Position numbers and translations under genes: made by a program. From NCBI RefSeq assembly GCF_000826065.2, contig NZ_LN623538.1, forward strand, positions 124,001-188,000: DNA of 64,000 nucleotides, given 5' to 3'. The stretch comes from Tessaracoccus massiliensis (GTDB lineage: Bacteria > Actinomycetota > Actinomycetes > Propionibacteriales > Propionibacteriaceae). Shown here piece by piece: positions 28,001-36,132 of this stretch. Numbering within the stretch: position 1 is the stretch's first letter; each line of letters opens with the position of its first letter. The notes below the pieces were generated by a model. The model did not search any database and was not told the DNA's origin. It saw only the letters and a program-made list of their open reading frames with translations.

Positions 28001-28600
28001 CTCGGCCGGGTCAATCCGCTCGCGCTCGAGGAGTTCGACGCGATGACCGCCCGGCACCAGTTCCTCGCCGAACAGCTCGACGACCTGCGCCAGACCCGCT
28101 CTGACCTCATCGACATCGTCGCCGAGGTGGACAAGCGAGTCCAAGAGGTGTTCGAGGCCGCCTACCGCGACGTGGAGGAGAGCTTCGACAAGGTCTTCGC
28201 CCGTCTCTTCCCGGGCGGCGAGGGCAAGCTGGTCCTGACAGATCCCGGCAACTGGCTGACCACCGGCGTCGACGTCGAGGCCCGGCCCGCAGGCAAGCAG
28301 GTCAAGCGCCTGTCCCTGTTGTCCGGTGGCGAGCGTTCCTTGGTGGCGGTGGCGTTCCTGGTCTCGCTGTTCATCGCGCGGCCCAGCCCCTTCTACATCC
28401 TCGACGAGGTGGAGGCCGCGCTCGACGACGCCAACCTCGGCCGACTCCTGGGCATCTACGAGGAGCTGCGCGCCTCGTCCCAGCTGATCGTCATCACGCA
28501 CCAGAAACGCACGATGGAGATCGCCGATTCGCTCTACGGCGTCACCATGCGCGGGGACGGCATCTCCACCGTGGTGTCCCAGCGTCTCGCAGCCGACTGA
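25031..28600 (+). CDS. smc: Chromosome segregation protein SMC
   Basis: This 1189-residue condensin ATPase organises and segregates the chromosome. The N-terminal head has Walker A GPNGSGKSN near residue 32 and GRNA-type Q-loop sequence. Long coiled coils flank a hinge around residues 500-650. The C-terminal head has the signature LSGGERSL near residue 1097 and Walker B FYILDEVEAALDD. Within the hinge, residues about 568-588 (SLVEPAASELARSGAVSKP) are encoded by a short repeat-like insertion. The start ATG lies two bases after the GtrA stop. Confidence 0.97.
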   Translation: MYLKKLTLRGFKSFASATTLVFEPGITCVVGPNGSGKSNVVDALSWVMGEQGAKSLRGGKMEDVIFAGTAKRAPLGRAEVELTIDNTDGALPIEYAEVTITRTMFRSGGSEYAINGTPARLLDVQELLSDSGIGREMHVIVGQGQLDAILQATPESRRGFIEEAAGVLKHRKRKEKALRKLESTNANLERLQDLVGELQRQLKPLGRQAQAARKAAVIQAELRDAKARLLADDLATAQAKLKAELADEAAAEQAKARAENDVAEAQAAEEAAERRLRAAAADFDAAQEQWYALAGLRERVTTTISISAERMRAGENQPTLDVGGRDPDKLEAEAADVRVKEQGLRREAEAANTALTDATLRRNGAEQEHSAAEQAYSSALRAIADRREGLARLTGRVNSFSSRLEASDEEIARLDARRTEALSRAEEAASKYHQTESSLAGLGASESDLDAEYERAAAALEALEAKAAELKGQEADVAKRRAGLSARVEALRLMTQRKDGSADLLNAGRDDVVGRLSDLLTVEQGWEAAVSAALRGLAEAVVVQGLDGALAATRHMADEDLGRAPLVVSSLVEPAASELARSGAVSKPGELPILLNRITAPDHLVGALERLLGDTVAVETAEDAARVAADNPELVVVTRAGDLFSSWLVEGGTAAAPSLLEVQAQLAEAEEALSAAGHERDRLKFAADELADELEAARGDENAALARLHDSDAQLAAVADQLGSFRQAQASATKEAERLAEAIEAARSARTRDEEQLAELTARLEAASTEEDVAEPDPAERDEKAAQARRARQAEMDARLALRSIEEQIKAISGRAESLLRAAQNERQSRAKARQRAEQLRREGEVARVVHEAALVLAERVEGTRRKAAAQRDAADQARREAESGTTQARHASKAASQRLDEIVRGAHRDEMVRIEHRMRIEQLEDRALSELGLEPEQLVTEYGPDQLVPVFTRPDGTALTEDDEQPEPVPYDRDQQTSRLRKAERNLAVLGRVNPLALEEFDAMTARHQFLAEQLDDLRQTRSDLIDIVAEVDKRVQEVFEAAYRDVEESFDKVFARLFPGGEGKLVLTDPGNWLTTGVDVEARPAGKQVKRLSLLSGGERSLVAVAFLVSLFIARPSPFYILDEVEAALDDANLGRLLGIYEELRASSQLIVITHQKRTMEIADSLYGVTMRGDGISTVVSQRLAAD
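26731..26793. repeat. Repeat-like element inserted in frame in the smc hinge
   Basis: The 63 bases begin GGTTTC and end GAAACC, forming inverted ends. The inside contains CGCTGGTTGAGC, also found at the end of coaD (21199-21210), and CTCCGAGC..GAGGAG half-complementary arms. Its length is a multiple of three, so the smc frame is kept. It resembles the short dispersed intergenic repeats seen in many actinobacterial genomes; the genome-wide copy number cannot be checked from this window. Confidence 0.5.
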
Positions 28601-28873
28601 TCCGCGCCGAGGCTCATCGAGCCGGGCAACCGCCACGACGGCGGAATCCCCCACCGACACCAGCGTCACGCGCCAACCGTCGATGGTGGCGCTGTCCCCG
28701 ATGCCGAGGCGGATGTGGCTGGGCGGTGTGGTCATCGGCGCTGGCGGCGTGGATGTTCCAGCGTGAGACGCGGGGCCCGCCGGGGTGCTGGTGGACGGAT
28801 CGGTCCCGGTGCCTGGGGGCCGGCCTGCGCACAGCCCATGAGCAGCGCCCGCTCGAGGACGCCCCGCTAGAAT

Positions 28874-30079
28874 GTGCGCGTGGATTGGTTTTTTTGGGTA
28901 ATCATCGGGATCATCGGCCTGGCCATCATCGTCGCCGGCGTGATCATCACCATCGACGGGCGTCGCCAGCGGGAGCTTCAGACTGAGCAGAAGCCGGAGA
29001 TCGAGCCCACCGAGGTGGAGCCGCCGGTCGTCGCGCCCGAGGAACTGCAGCCTGCTGGCGACGAGCCCGCGGCCGTCGAGGTGGAGCCCGCCCCATCGGC
29101 GGTGGAGCCTGAGCCCGAGCCGGTCGTCGTCGAGCCCGAACTGGATCAGCCCGAGGCGCCCACCTCCAGGTGGGCACGCCTCCGCCGCCGCCTGTCCACC
29201 AGCAACAACGCGCTGGCCCGCGCCCTGGGCGACCTGCTCAGCGCCGACAAGCTCGACGAGGACGTCTGGGACGACTTCGAAACCACCCTCATCACCTCGG
29301 ATCTGGGCGTCGGCCCCACCATGGAACTCACTGAGGCGCTGCGCAAGGAACTGGCCATCGACGGCGTGGCTGACCCGGAGCGCGCCAAGGCCGTGCTGCG
29401 CTCCGAGCTGCTCAAGCTCGTCGACCCCACGCTGGACCGCTCCCTGAACCTCACCCCCGCCAAGGACGGCGACCCCGCCGTCGTGCTGGTGGTGGGCGTC
29501 AACGGCACCGGTAAGACCACCACCGTCGGCAAGCTGGCCCGCGTGCTGGTGGCCGAAGGCAAGACCGTCACCCTGGGCGCTGCAGACACCTTCCGCGCCG
29601 CGGCAGCCGAGCAGCTGGCCACATGGGGCGAGCGGGTGGGCGTCGAGACCGTCCGCTCGCACGAGGGTGCTGACCCCGCCTCCGTGGCGTTCGACGCGGT
29701 GGCCAAGGGCGTCGACGACGGCGTGGACGTCGTGATCGTCGACACCGCCGGCCGCCTGCACACCAAGACCGGCCTGATGGACGAACTGGGCAAGGTCAAG
29801 CGGGTCATCGAGAAGAAGGCCGCGGTCAACGAGGTGCTCCTCGTGCTGGACGCCACCACCGGCCAGAACGGCATGACGCAGGCGCGCATCTTCGCCGAGG
29901 TGGTCGACGTGACCGGCATCGTGCTGACCAAGCTCGACGGCTCCGCCAAGGGCGGCATCGTGATCCAGGTGCAGCGCGAGCTGGGCGTGCCCGTCAAGCT
30001 CGTGGGTCTCGGTGAGGGCGTCGACGACCTGGCGCCGTTCGACCCCGAAGGCTTCGTCCAGGGCATCCTGGGCGAGTGA
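28874..30079 (+). CDS. ftsY: Signal recognition particle receptor FtsY
   Basis: FtsY docks SRP-ribosome complexes at the membrane. Of its 401 residues, about 5-30 form an N-terminal membrane helix (WFFWVIIGIIGLAIIV), then comes a Glu/Pro-rich acidic stretch, then the N and G domains with G1 GVNGTGKTTT near residue 209, DTFRAAAAEQL, DTAGRLHTK and TKLDGSAKGG. GTG 28874 is listed; GTG 28880, which directly precedes the helix, is equally possible. The partner gene ffh is 2.2 kb downstream. Confidence 0.96.
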   Translation: MRVDWFFWVIIGIIGLAIIVAGVIITIDGRRQRELQTEQKPEIEPTEVEPPVVAPEELQPAGDEPAAVEVEPAPSAVEPEPEPVVVEPELDQPEAPTSRWARLRRRLSTSNNALARALGDLLSADKLDEDVWDDFETTLITSDLGVGPTMELTEALRKELAIDGVADPERAKAVLRSELLKLVDPTLDRSLNLTPAKDGDPAVVLVVGVNGTGKTTTVGKLARVLVAEGKTVTLGAADTFRAAAAEQLATWGERVGVETVRSHEGADPASVAFDAVAKGVDDGVDVVIVDTAGRLHTKTGLMDELGKVKRVIEKKAAVNEVLLVLDATTGQNGMTQARIFAEVVDVTGIVLTKLDGSAKGGIVIQVQRELGVPVKLVGLGEGVDDLAPFDPEGFVQGILGE

Positions 30080-30080
30080 G

Positions 30081-32216
30081 CTAGGCCACGCTGGCCAGCG
30101 CGAAGGGAAGCACCGACGCGGCGCCGGCGCGTCGCAGCAGGCGCCCGGCCACGGTCAGCGTCCAGCGCGAATCCACCAGGTCATCGACCAGCAACACCGG
30201 GCCATCCAGCTCCGTGACCCGCTGCGCCATGGCCTGCGGCACCCGGAAGCGATGCCACACGTCACGCACCCGGAAGGCGCTGTTCGTGGCCCGGTTCAGG
30301 GGCTCAGCCTCCGGGTTGAGATCCAGCGGCCCCAACAGTTCGAGACGCCCCGCGCGGGAGATCCCCGTTGCCAGCGACTCCACCAGCTGTGGCCGCGACA
30401 GGCTGGGCACCCAGGTGACGGCGACGGGGCGCTCGGCCCAGCCCCACTCCTTCAGCACGCGCAGGCAGGCCGTGGCTAGCTCGGCCGGCACCTCGCCGTC
30501 CACAGCCACCCCTTCTGGGCCCGGCGTGAAGAGCTCCCGGAGCGCGTTGCCGTAGCCGAGGTCCGTCAGGCGGGCCACCACCCTCCCCTCCGTGAGCCTC
30601 TCCTCGGTGGGGATCTTGGTCTTGAACGCCTTCCCTTCCGCGTCCACGACCCTCAGTTGGTCCAGACCTGAGGGCCACTGGGCCCGTGGGGGGATGGGCA
30701 CGCCCACCTGATCCAGCGAGCTGCGGGCCTGCTCGGCCGCCTCGACGGCGACCTCTGTGGGGTACCAGATCCCGGCGCAGGTGTCGCAGCGTCCGCACGG
30801 GGCAGCGGTGGGATCGTCCAGCTCCGCCGTGAGGAACTCCATCCGGCAACTGCCCTGCGGCAGTTTCTGGTATTCGATCATGGCCTGTTGCTCCGCGACG
30901 CGGGCCGCGGCGATCCGGTCGTAGCGTTCCTGGTCGTAGACCCACGGCTGCCCGGTGGCGACCCACCCGCCCTGAACTGCCTCCACCGCGCCGTCGACTG
31001 CGAGTACCTTCAGGAGCAACTCCAGTTGGGTGCGACGGATGTCCACCCTCGCCTCGAGGGCGGGCGTGGTCAGCGGACGGCCCTCCGCAGCGAGCGCCTC
31101 GATGATGGCCGACGCCTTCGACTCGGTGGGCATGGCGTTGGTGGCGAAGAAGTGCCAGATGTCACGGTCCTCTTGGCCGGGCAGCAGCAGCACGTCCGCA
31201 TGGTCCGTGGCTCGGCCCGCGCGGCCCACCTGCTGGTAGTACGCCACCGGTGAGGAAGGGGCCCCGAGGTGCACGACGAAGCCCAGATCCGGCTTGTCGA
31301 AACCCATCCCGAGTGCCGAGGTGGCGATGAGTGCCTTGACCTCGTTGTTCTTCAGCGCCCGCTCAGCGGATTCGCGTTCAGCCGCATCCGTGCGACCCGT
31401 GTACGGCAGCACCTCGTGGCCCGCCGTGCGCAGCGCGGCCGCCGTATCCTCCGCCGCCGCCACCGTGAGGCAGTAGACGATCCCGCTGCCGGGTAACTCG
31501 CTCAGATGCTGGGTGAGCCAGGCCAGCCGACGCCAGGACGTGCCCAGGTCCAGGACGCCGAGGCGTAGCGAGTCTCTGGCCAGGCCTCCGCGCAGCGTGA
31601 ACACCTCGTGCCCGCCGGCGGCCATCTGCTCGGCCACGTCGTCGACGACGCGCTGGTTCGCGGTGGCGGTGGTGGCCAGGACGGGCACCCCGTCGGGCAG
31701 TTCCTCGATGAGGGTGCGCAGGCGCCGGTAATCCGGCCGGAAGTCATGACCCCAGTCGCTGATGCAGTGGGCCTCGTCGATGACCAGCATGCCGGCGCGC
31801 TCGAGCAGCCGTGGGAGTTGCTCCGCCCGGAACTTGGGGTTGACCAGCCGCTCCGGCGAGACGAACAGCACGTCGACCGAATCCTCGGCCAGCCGCTGCT
31901 CGATGTGGCCCCACTCCGTGACGTTGGCCGAGTTGATGGCCACCGCCTTCACCCCGGCGCGCTCGGCGGCCGCCTCCTGGTCGCGCATCAGCGCGAGCAG
32001 GGGAGAGATGATCAGCGCCGGCCCGTGCCCGGCGCGGCGGCGCAGCAACGCGGCGATGAAGTAGACCGCAGACTTGCCCCAGCCGGTGCGCTGCACCACC
32101 AGGGCCCGCCGCCCGTGCTCGGTGAGGGCCTCGATGGCCTCGCGCTGACCGGGATGGAACTGCGCGTCAGGCCGGTTGGTGAGGTGCTGCAGGATGCCGA
32201 GTGCTTCGTCGCTCAT
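30081..32216 (-). CDS. RecQ-family ATP-dependent DNA helicase with C-terminal phosphoribosyltransferase-like domain
   Basis: The 711-residue protein has the DEAH helicase core: RTGWGKSAVYF (Walker A), DEAHCISDWGHDFRPDY (motif II) and VGRAGRATDHA (motif VI), followed by the RecQ-C zinc cysteines (CRMEF..CGRCDTC). After a winged-helix-like region the last 120 residues end in PVLLVDDLVDSRWTL, a PRPP-binding-loop signature of type I phosphoribosyltransferases. RecQ helicases unwind forked DNA; the role of the extra domain is unknown. ATG 32216 is preferred over 32264, because the longer form would run through the DnaA box region. Confidence 0.9.
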   Translation of the reverse strand: MSDEALGILQHLTNRPDAQFHPGQREAIEALTEHGRRALVVQRTGWGKSAVYFIAALLRRRAGHGPALIISPLLALMRDQEAAAERAGVKAVAINSANVTEWGHIEQRLAEDSVDVLFVSPERLVNPKFRAEQLPRLLERAGMLVIDEAHCISDWGHDFRPDYRRLRTLIEELPDGVPVLATTATANQRVVDDVAEQMAAGGHEVFTLRGGLARDSLRLGVLDLGTSWRRLAWLTQHLSELPGSGIVYCLTVAAAEDTAAALRTAGHEVLPYTGRTDAAERESAERALKNNEVKALIATSALGMGFDKPDLGFVVHLGAPSSPVAYYQQVGRAGRATDHADVLLLPGQEDRDIWHFFATNAMPTESKASAIIEALAAEGRPLTTPALEARVDIRRTQLELLLKVLAVDGAVEAVQGGWVATGQPWVYDQERYDRIAAARVAEQQAMIEYQKLPQGSCRMEFLTAELDDPTAAPCGRCDTCAGIWYPTEVAVEAAEQARSSLDQVGVPIPPRAQWPSGLDQLRVVDAEGKAFKTKIPTEERLTEGRVVARLTDLGYGNALRELFTPGPEGVAVDGEVPAELATACLRVLKEWGWAERPVAVTWVPSLSRPQLVESLATGISRAGRLELLGPLDLNPEAEPLNRATNSAFRVRDVWHRFRVPQAMAQRVTELDGPVLLVDDLVDSRWTLTVAGRLLRRAGAASVLPFALASVA

Positions 32217-32256
32217 GTCACCCATCGAAGCACGGGCCTCAGACAACCGGTACAAG

Positions 32257-32265
32257 TTATCCACA
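32257..32265 (+). promoter_or_regulatory. Perfect DnaA box between recQ and ffh
   Basis: TTATCCACA is identical to the consensus DnaA-binding site and lies in the divergent intergenic region, about 40 bases before recQ and 55 before ffh. DnaA also acts as a transcription factor, so it may control one or both genes. Confidence 0.5.
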
Positions 32266-32319
32266 GGTGGCCATTGGGTATCCTGGTTCGGTTGCCTCCC
32301 ACCTCGAAGGAATCACGAC

Positions 32320-33873
32320 GTGTTTGATACTCTGCAGGACCGGCTCGCGTCGGCATTCAAGGGGCTGCGCTCCAAGGGCCGGCTGACCGAAGCCGACATC
32401 GACGCCACCATGCGCGAGATCCGCATCGCGCTGCTGGAAGCCGATGTGAACCTCGGCGTGGTCAAGGAGTTCATCTCCGCGGTGAAGACGCGCGCGCTCG
32501 ACGCCGAGCTGTCCAAGGCGCTCAACCCCTCGCAACAGGTCATCAAGATCGTCAACGAGGAACTGGTCGCCATCCTCGGTGGGGAGGCGCGCACCATCCG
32601 GTTCGCCAAGCGCCCGCCCACCGTGATCATGCTCGCCGGTCTCCAGGGCGCCGGTAAGACGACCCTGGCGGGCAAGCTCGGCAAGTGGCTCAAGTCGGAG
32701 AAGCACACGCCGCTCCTGGTCGCCGCCGACCTCCAGCGGCCCAACGCCGTTCAGCAGTTGCAGATCGTCGGTGAGCGGGCCGGTGTCCATGTCTTCGCGC
32801 CGGAGCCGGGCAACGGCGTCGGCAACCCCGTCGATGTGGCCCGCCAGTCCATCGCGCATGCGGAGGCGAAGCTGTACGACGTGGTCATCGTCGACACCGC
32901 CGGACGCCTCGGCGTCGATGCGGAGCTGATGCAGCAGGCCGCCAACATCAAGGCGGCCGTCAACCCGGACGAAACACTGTTCGTCGTCGACGCCATGATC
33001 GGCCAGGACGCCGTCAACACGGCCAAGGCGTTCGACGAGGGCGTGGGCGTCGACGGCGTGGTCCTCACCAAGCTAGACGGCGACGCCCGCGGCGGTGCGG
33101 CCCTCTCGATCGCACGCGTGCTGGGCAAGCCCATCATGTTCGCCTCCAACGGTGAGGCGCTGACAGACTTCGACATGTTCCACCCTGACCGGATGGCCTC
33201 GCGCATCCTGGGCATGGGTGACGTGTTGACCCTCATCGAGCAGGCGGAGAAGACCTTCGACGCCGAGCAGTCGCGCGCCGCGGCCGAGAAGCTGATGAGC
33301 AAGAACTCGTTCGGCCTGCAGGACTTCCTCTCGCAGATGCAGCAGCTGCGCAAGATGGGCCCCATGTCGAAGATCCTCGGCATGCTGCCGGGCGCCGGGC
33401 AGTTCAAGCAGGCCATCAATGAGATCGACGAGAAGGAGATCGACCGCATCGAGGCGATCATCTTCTCCATGACCCCGAAGGAGCGCGACGACGTCGCCAT
33501 CCTCAACGGCTCCCGTCGCGCCCGCATCGCCCGCGGCGCCGGGGTGGAGGTCTCAGACGTCAACAAGCTGGTCAACCGCTTCGTCGAGGCGCGCAAGATG
33601 ATGGAGTCGATGGCCGGTGGCTTCCCCGGGATGGGCGGCATGCCGGGCGGGATGCCCGGTATGCCTGGGATGCCCGGCATGGGCGGCCGCAAACAGAAGC
33701 GCCAGCAACACAACCAGAAGGGCAAGAAGGGACGCCGCGGCACCGCCCGTCCCGCAGGAGCCAACAGGGCCGTCGCCCAGCCGAAGGCGCCGGAGATCCC
33801 GCAGAGCCTCGACGAGTTCGAGTTGCCGCCGGAGCTGCAGAAGATGTTCAACGAGAACAAGCCCAGGTTCTGA
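32320..33873 (+). CDS. ffh: Signal recognition particle protein Ffh (SRP54)
   Basis: Ffh binds signal peptides and 4.5S RNA. The 517 residues comprise the N domain (FDTLQDRLASAFKGL), the G domain with G1 GLQGAGKTTLAGK near residue 106, DTAGRLGVD and TKLDGDARGG, and the M domain with FGLQDFLSQMQQLRKMG and the RNA-binding helix SRRARIARGAGVEV. A Gly/Met/Pro-rich tail (GMPGMPGMPGMGG) and a basic stretch end the protein, about 70 residues longer than E. coli Ffh. GTG 32320 gives the family N-terminus. Confidence 0.96.
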   Translation: MFDTLQDRLASAFKGLRSKGRLTEADIDATMREIRIALLEADVNLGVVKEFISAVKTRALDAELSKALNPSQQVIKIVNEELVAILGGEARTIRFAKRPPTVIMLAGLQGAGKTTLAGKLGKWLKSEKHTPLLVAADLQRPNAVQQLQIVGERAGVHVFAPEPGNGVGNPVDVARQSIAHAEAKLYDVVIVDTAGRLGVDAELMQQAANIKAAVNPDETLFVVDAMIGQDAVNTAKAFDEGVGVDGVVLTKLDGDARGGAALSIARVLGKPIMFASNGEALTDFDMFHPDRMASRILGMGDVLTLIEQAEKTFDAEQSRAAAEKLMSKNSFGLQDFLSQMQQLRKMGPMSKILGMLPGAGQFKQAINEIDEKEIDRIEAIIFSMTPKERDDVAILNGSRRARIARGAGVEVSDVNKLVNRFVEARKMMESMAGGFPGMGGMPGGMPGMPGMPGMGGRKQKRQQHNQKGKKGRRGTARPAGANRAVAQPKAPEIPQSLDEFELPPELQKMFNENKPRF

Positions 33874-34946
33874 TGACCCGCCCGCTGCATATCCACGGCA
33901 CGTTCCTCCCGGAGGACGAACCCCGCGACCTGTGGATCGTCGACGGGGTGCTGACCGACGAGCCCGCCGCCAACGCTGAGACGCTCGCGCGGAACGCTTT
34001 CGTGGTGCCCGGCTACGTGGATGCACACTGCCACATCGGCGTGGGTGCCCAGGGACCCGTCGACGACGAGACCATCCGGCGCCAGGCGCTGCAGGACCTC
34101 GGTGGCGGCACCATGCTGATCCGCGACGCGGGCTCGCACGCAGATACCCGATGGGTACAGGGCGACGAGACCCTGCCGCGGCTGATCCGTGCCGGGCAGC
34201 ACATCGCGCGGCCCAAGCGGTATGTCCGCTACCTGGGGGTGGAGGTGGAGCCGGAGCAGCTCGTCGAGCAGGCCAGGCACGAGGCGCGCTCCGGCGACGG
34301 CTGGGTCAAACTGGTGGGGGATTGGATCAACCGGAGCGCAGGCGACCTCGCACCGCTGTGGCCCGCCGACATCGCGGCTGCCGCCATCGAGGCAGCCCAT
34401 GACGAGGGAGCCCGCGTCACAGCGCACTGCTTCGGCGAACAGTCCGTCCACGAACTGGTGGCCGCCGGCATCGACTGCATCGAGCACGGCACCGGGCTCA
34501 GCGACGACGGGATCGACGAGATGGTCCGCCGCGGCACCGCGCTGGTGCCCACCATGATCAACCTCGAGCGCTTCCCCCAGTACGCGGGGCCGGCGCAGGA
34601 GAAGTTCCCCACCTATTACGCGCACATGATGGACCTCTACGCGCGACGCAAGGAGACCATCGGCAAGGCGGTCGAGGCTGGGGTCCAGGTTTACGCCGGC
34701 ACTGACGCGGGCACTGTCATCGAGCACGGCCGCATCCGCGACGAGATCGATGCGCTGGCCGAGGTGGGTGGGAGCGTTTTCGCCATCGGCGCAGCCAGTT
34801 GGCGTTCCCGCACGTGGCTGGGGGCGGACGCGCTCCTCCCTGGAGCCAGCGCAGACCTGATCGTCCTCGACGCGGATCCGCGGGTGAGCCTCGAGACGAT
34901 CCGCTCTCCCCGGGCCCTCGTCCTGCGGGGCCGCGTGATCAGCTGA
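33873..34946 (+). CDS. Amidohydrolase-superfamily protein
   Basis: The 357-residue protein has metal-site motifs of the amidohydrolase barrel: VDAHCHIG near residue 50 (H-x-H), a Lys in WVKLVGDW, TAHCFGE, IEHGTGL and YAGTDAG (final Asp). ASADLIVLDADP near the end is the classic small-beta-domain closure. The nearest relatives are imidazolonepropionase-like or prolidase-like amidohydrolases; the substrate is unknown. The start overlaps the ffh stop by one base (TGATG), so it is probably expressed with ffh although functionally unrelated. Confidence 0.88.
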   Translation: MTRPLHIHGTFLPEDEPRDLWIVDGVLTDEPAANAETLARNAFVVPGYVDAHCHIGVGAQGPVDDETIRRQALQDLGGGTMLIRDAGSHADTRWVQGDETLPRLIRAGQHIARPKRYVRYLGVEVEPEQLVEQARHEARSGDGWVKLVGDWINRSAGDLAPLWPADIAAAAIEAAHDEGARVTAHCFGEQSVHELVAAGIDCIEHGTGLSDDGIDEMVRRGTALVPTMINLERFPQYAGPAQEKFPTYYAHMMDLYARRKETIGKAVEAGVQVYAGTDAGTVIEHGRIRDEIDALAEVGGSVFAIGAASWRSRTWLGADALLPGASADLIVLDADPRVSLETIRSPRALVLRGRVIS

Positions 34947-35027
34947 TCTGGTCCCTGAGCGTGAGCCCCAGCGAACGACGAAGGGCCCCGCAGCGCTGAC
35001 GGCAGCTTCACCCCCCGCCTTGGCCCG

Positions 35028-35966
35028 TCAGTTGAAGCGCACCATGTTGTTGAACTGCCAATCGGTCTTCTGGACGAACTGGCCGTTCTCGACGGCGATG
35101 AAGGTGGCACGCACGAAGGAGCGGCAGGCGTTGCGACCGGTCAGCGCGGTGTCGCATTCCGTGCGCCACTGACGGCCGTCCGCGGCGGACCAGGAGCCCG
35201 TGTTGCCCAGCGGGTTGCCCCGCCACAGCGTGCGCGGCGACGCCGCGTACGTGAGGTTGTTGAACGCCCAGCCGGTGGTCTGCACGTAGGCGCCGTCGAC
35301 CAGGGCGATGGTGGTGGCCCTGATCTCGGTGCGGCAGCGCTCGGTCTGCGAGTAGGGCTCGCAGCGGGTGCGCCACTCGCGGCCGTTGAGCAGGTGCATG
35401 CCCGGGGTGGTGTAGACGTCGAACCCGGCCGGGGCCGGCTGGGCGCCGACGCGGTAGACCATGGGGATTTCCTGGTACGTGGTGCCGAGCTGCGCCTGCA
35501 GCAGCGCGACCCCGGCGCTGTCGCCGGAGACGGTGATGCCGCGCTGGGCCACACCAGGTGTGGGGAAGATGGCGGCGAGGCTGCCGTCGGCCAATTGGGC
35601 GGCATAGCGGTCCTGCAGTGCGCTGACCGCAGCCTCCACCTTGGTGTAGGGGATCCGCGCGGGCGTGAAGGTGACGCGGGTGGCGCCGGCGCTGCGCATC
35701 TTGGCGCGCAGGTCCTCCTGCATGCTGGGCCAGGTGAGGACGGAGTTGTCGAGGTAGACCACTTCGGCGGCGAGGCTCTTCAGCTCCCACGAGTCCACGG
35801 AGCCGGGGAAGATGTAGTCCCAGCCCTTCACGATCTCCACCACCCGCTGGCCTTTGCTGGAGGTGGGGGAGGGGGTGGGGTAGTCAGCCCGGGCGACGCC
35901 GCCGGTGCTGAGGATCAGGGCGACGGCGGAGAGGAGCACGAGCCCCCAACGTACGGCGGTCTTCAT
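35028..35966 (-). CDS. Secreted protein with C-terminal two-repeat cysteine module
   Basis: The 312 residues start with a clear signal peptide (VLLSAVALILSTGGVARAD). Residues about 30-185 match no family I recognise. Residues about 193-312 hold two half-repeats of the form GR-x-W-R-T-x-C, then C-R-(T/S), then a G-x-(Y/F)-V strand, ending in W-x-FNN: GREWRTRCEP..GWAFNNLTY and GRQWRTECDT..DWQFNNMVRF. Each half has two cysteines, suggesting disulfides outside the cell. The same module ends the cobalamin-operon barrel protein (49190-50659) and is detectable at 60405-60846. Function unknown. Confidence 0.8.
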   Translation of the reverse strand: MKTAVRWGLVLLSAVALILSTGGVARADYPTPSPTSSKGQRVVEIVKGWDYIFPGSVDSWELKSLAAEVVYLDNSVLTWPSMQEDLRAKMRSAGATRVTFTPARIPYTKVEAAVSALQDRYAAQLADGSLAAIFPTPGVAQRGITVSGDSAGVALLQAQLGTTYQEIPMVYRVGAQPAPAGFDVYTTPGMHLLNGREWRTRCEPYSQTERCRTEIRATTIALVDGAYVQTTGWAFNNLTYAASPRTLWRGNPLGNTGSWSAADGRQWRTECDTALTGRNACRSFVRATFIAVENGQFVQKTDWQFNNMVRFN

Positions 35967-36132
35967 CGCAGGAACTTCCCTTCACTCTTGGCTCTCACAT
36001 CAGCGGCTTCCGGCTCGGGCCGTTGACTAGTGTCTACCACTGGGCGCCGACAATTCCACCCCCGCACTGGTCTGACCCTTGACCCGGCCATGGATAGGCT
36101 GGGCCGACAGCACCGAGGAGGCAGCAGAGCGC

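Noticed and set aside
26621-29761. 1046-residue open frame on the minus strand opposite smc/ftsY
   Set aside because: It is an antisense shadow of two certain genes in GC-rich DNA, with His/Gly/Val/Leu-skewed composition and no domain, start signal or family match.
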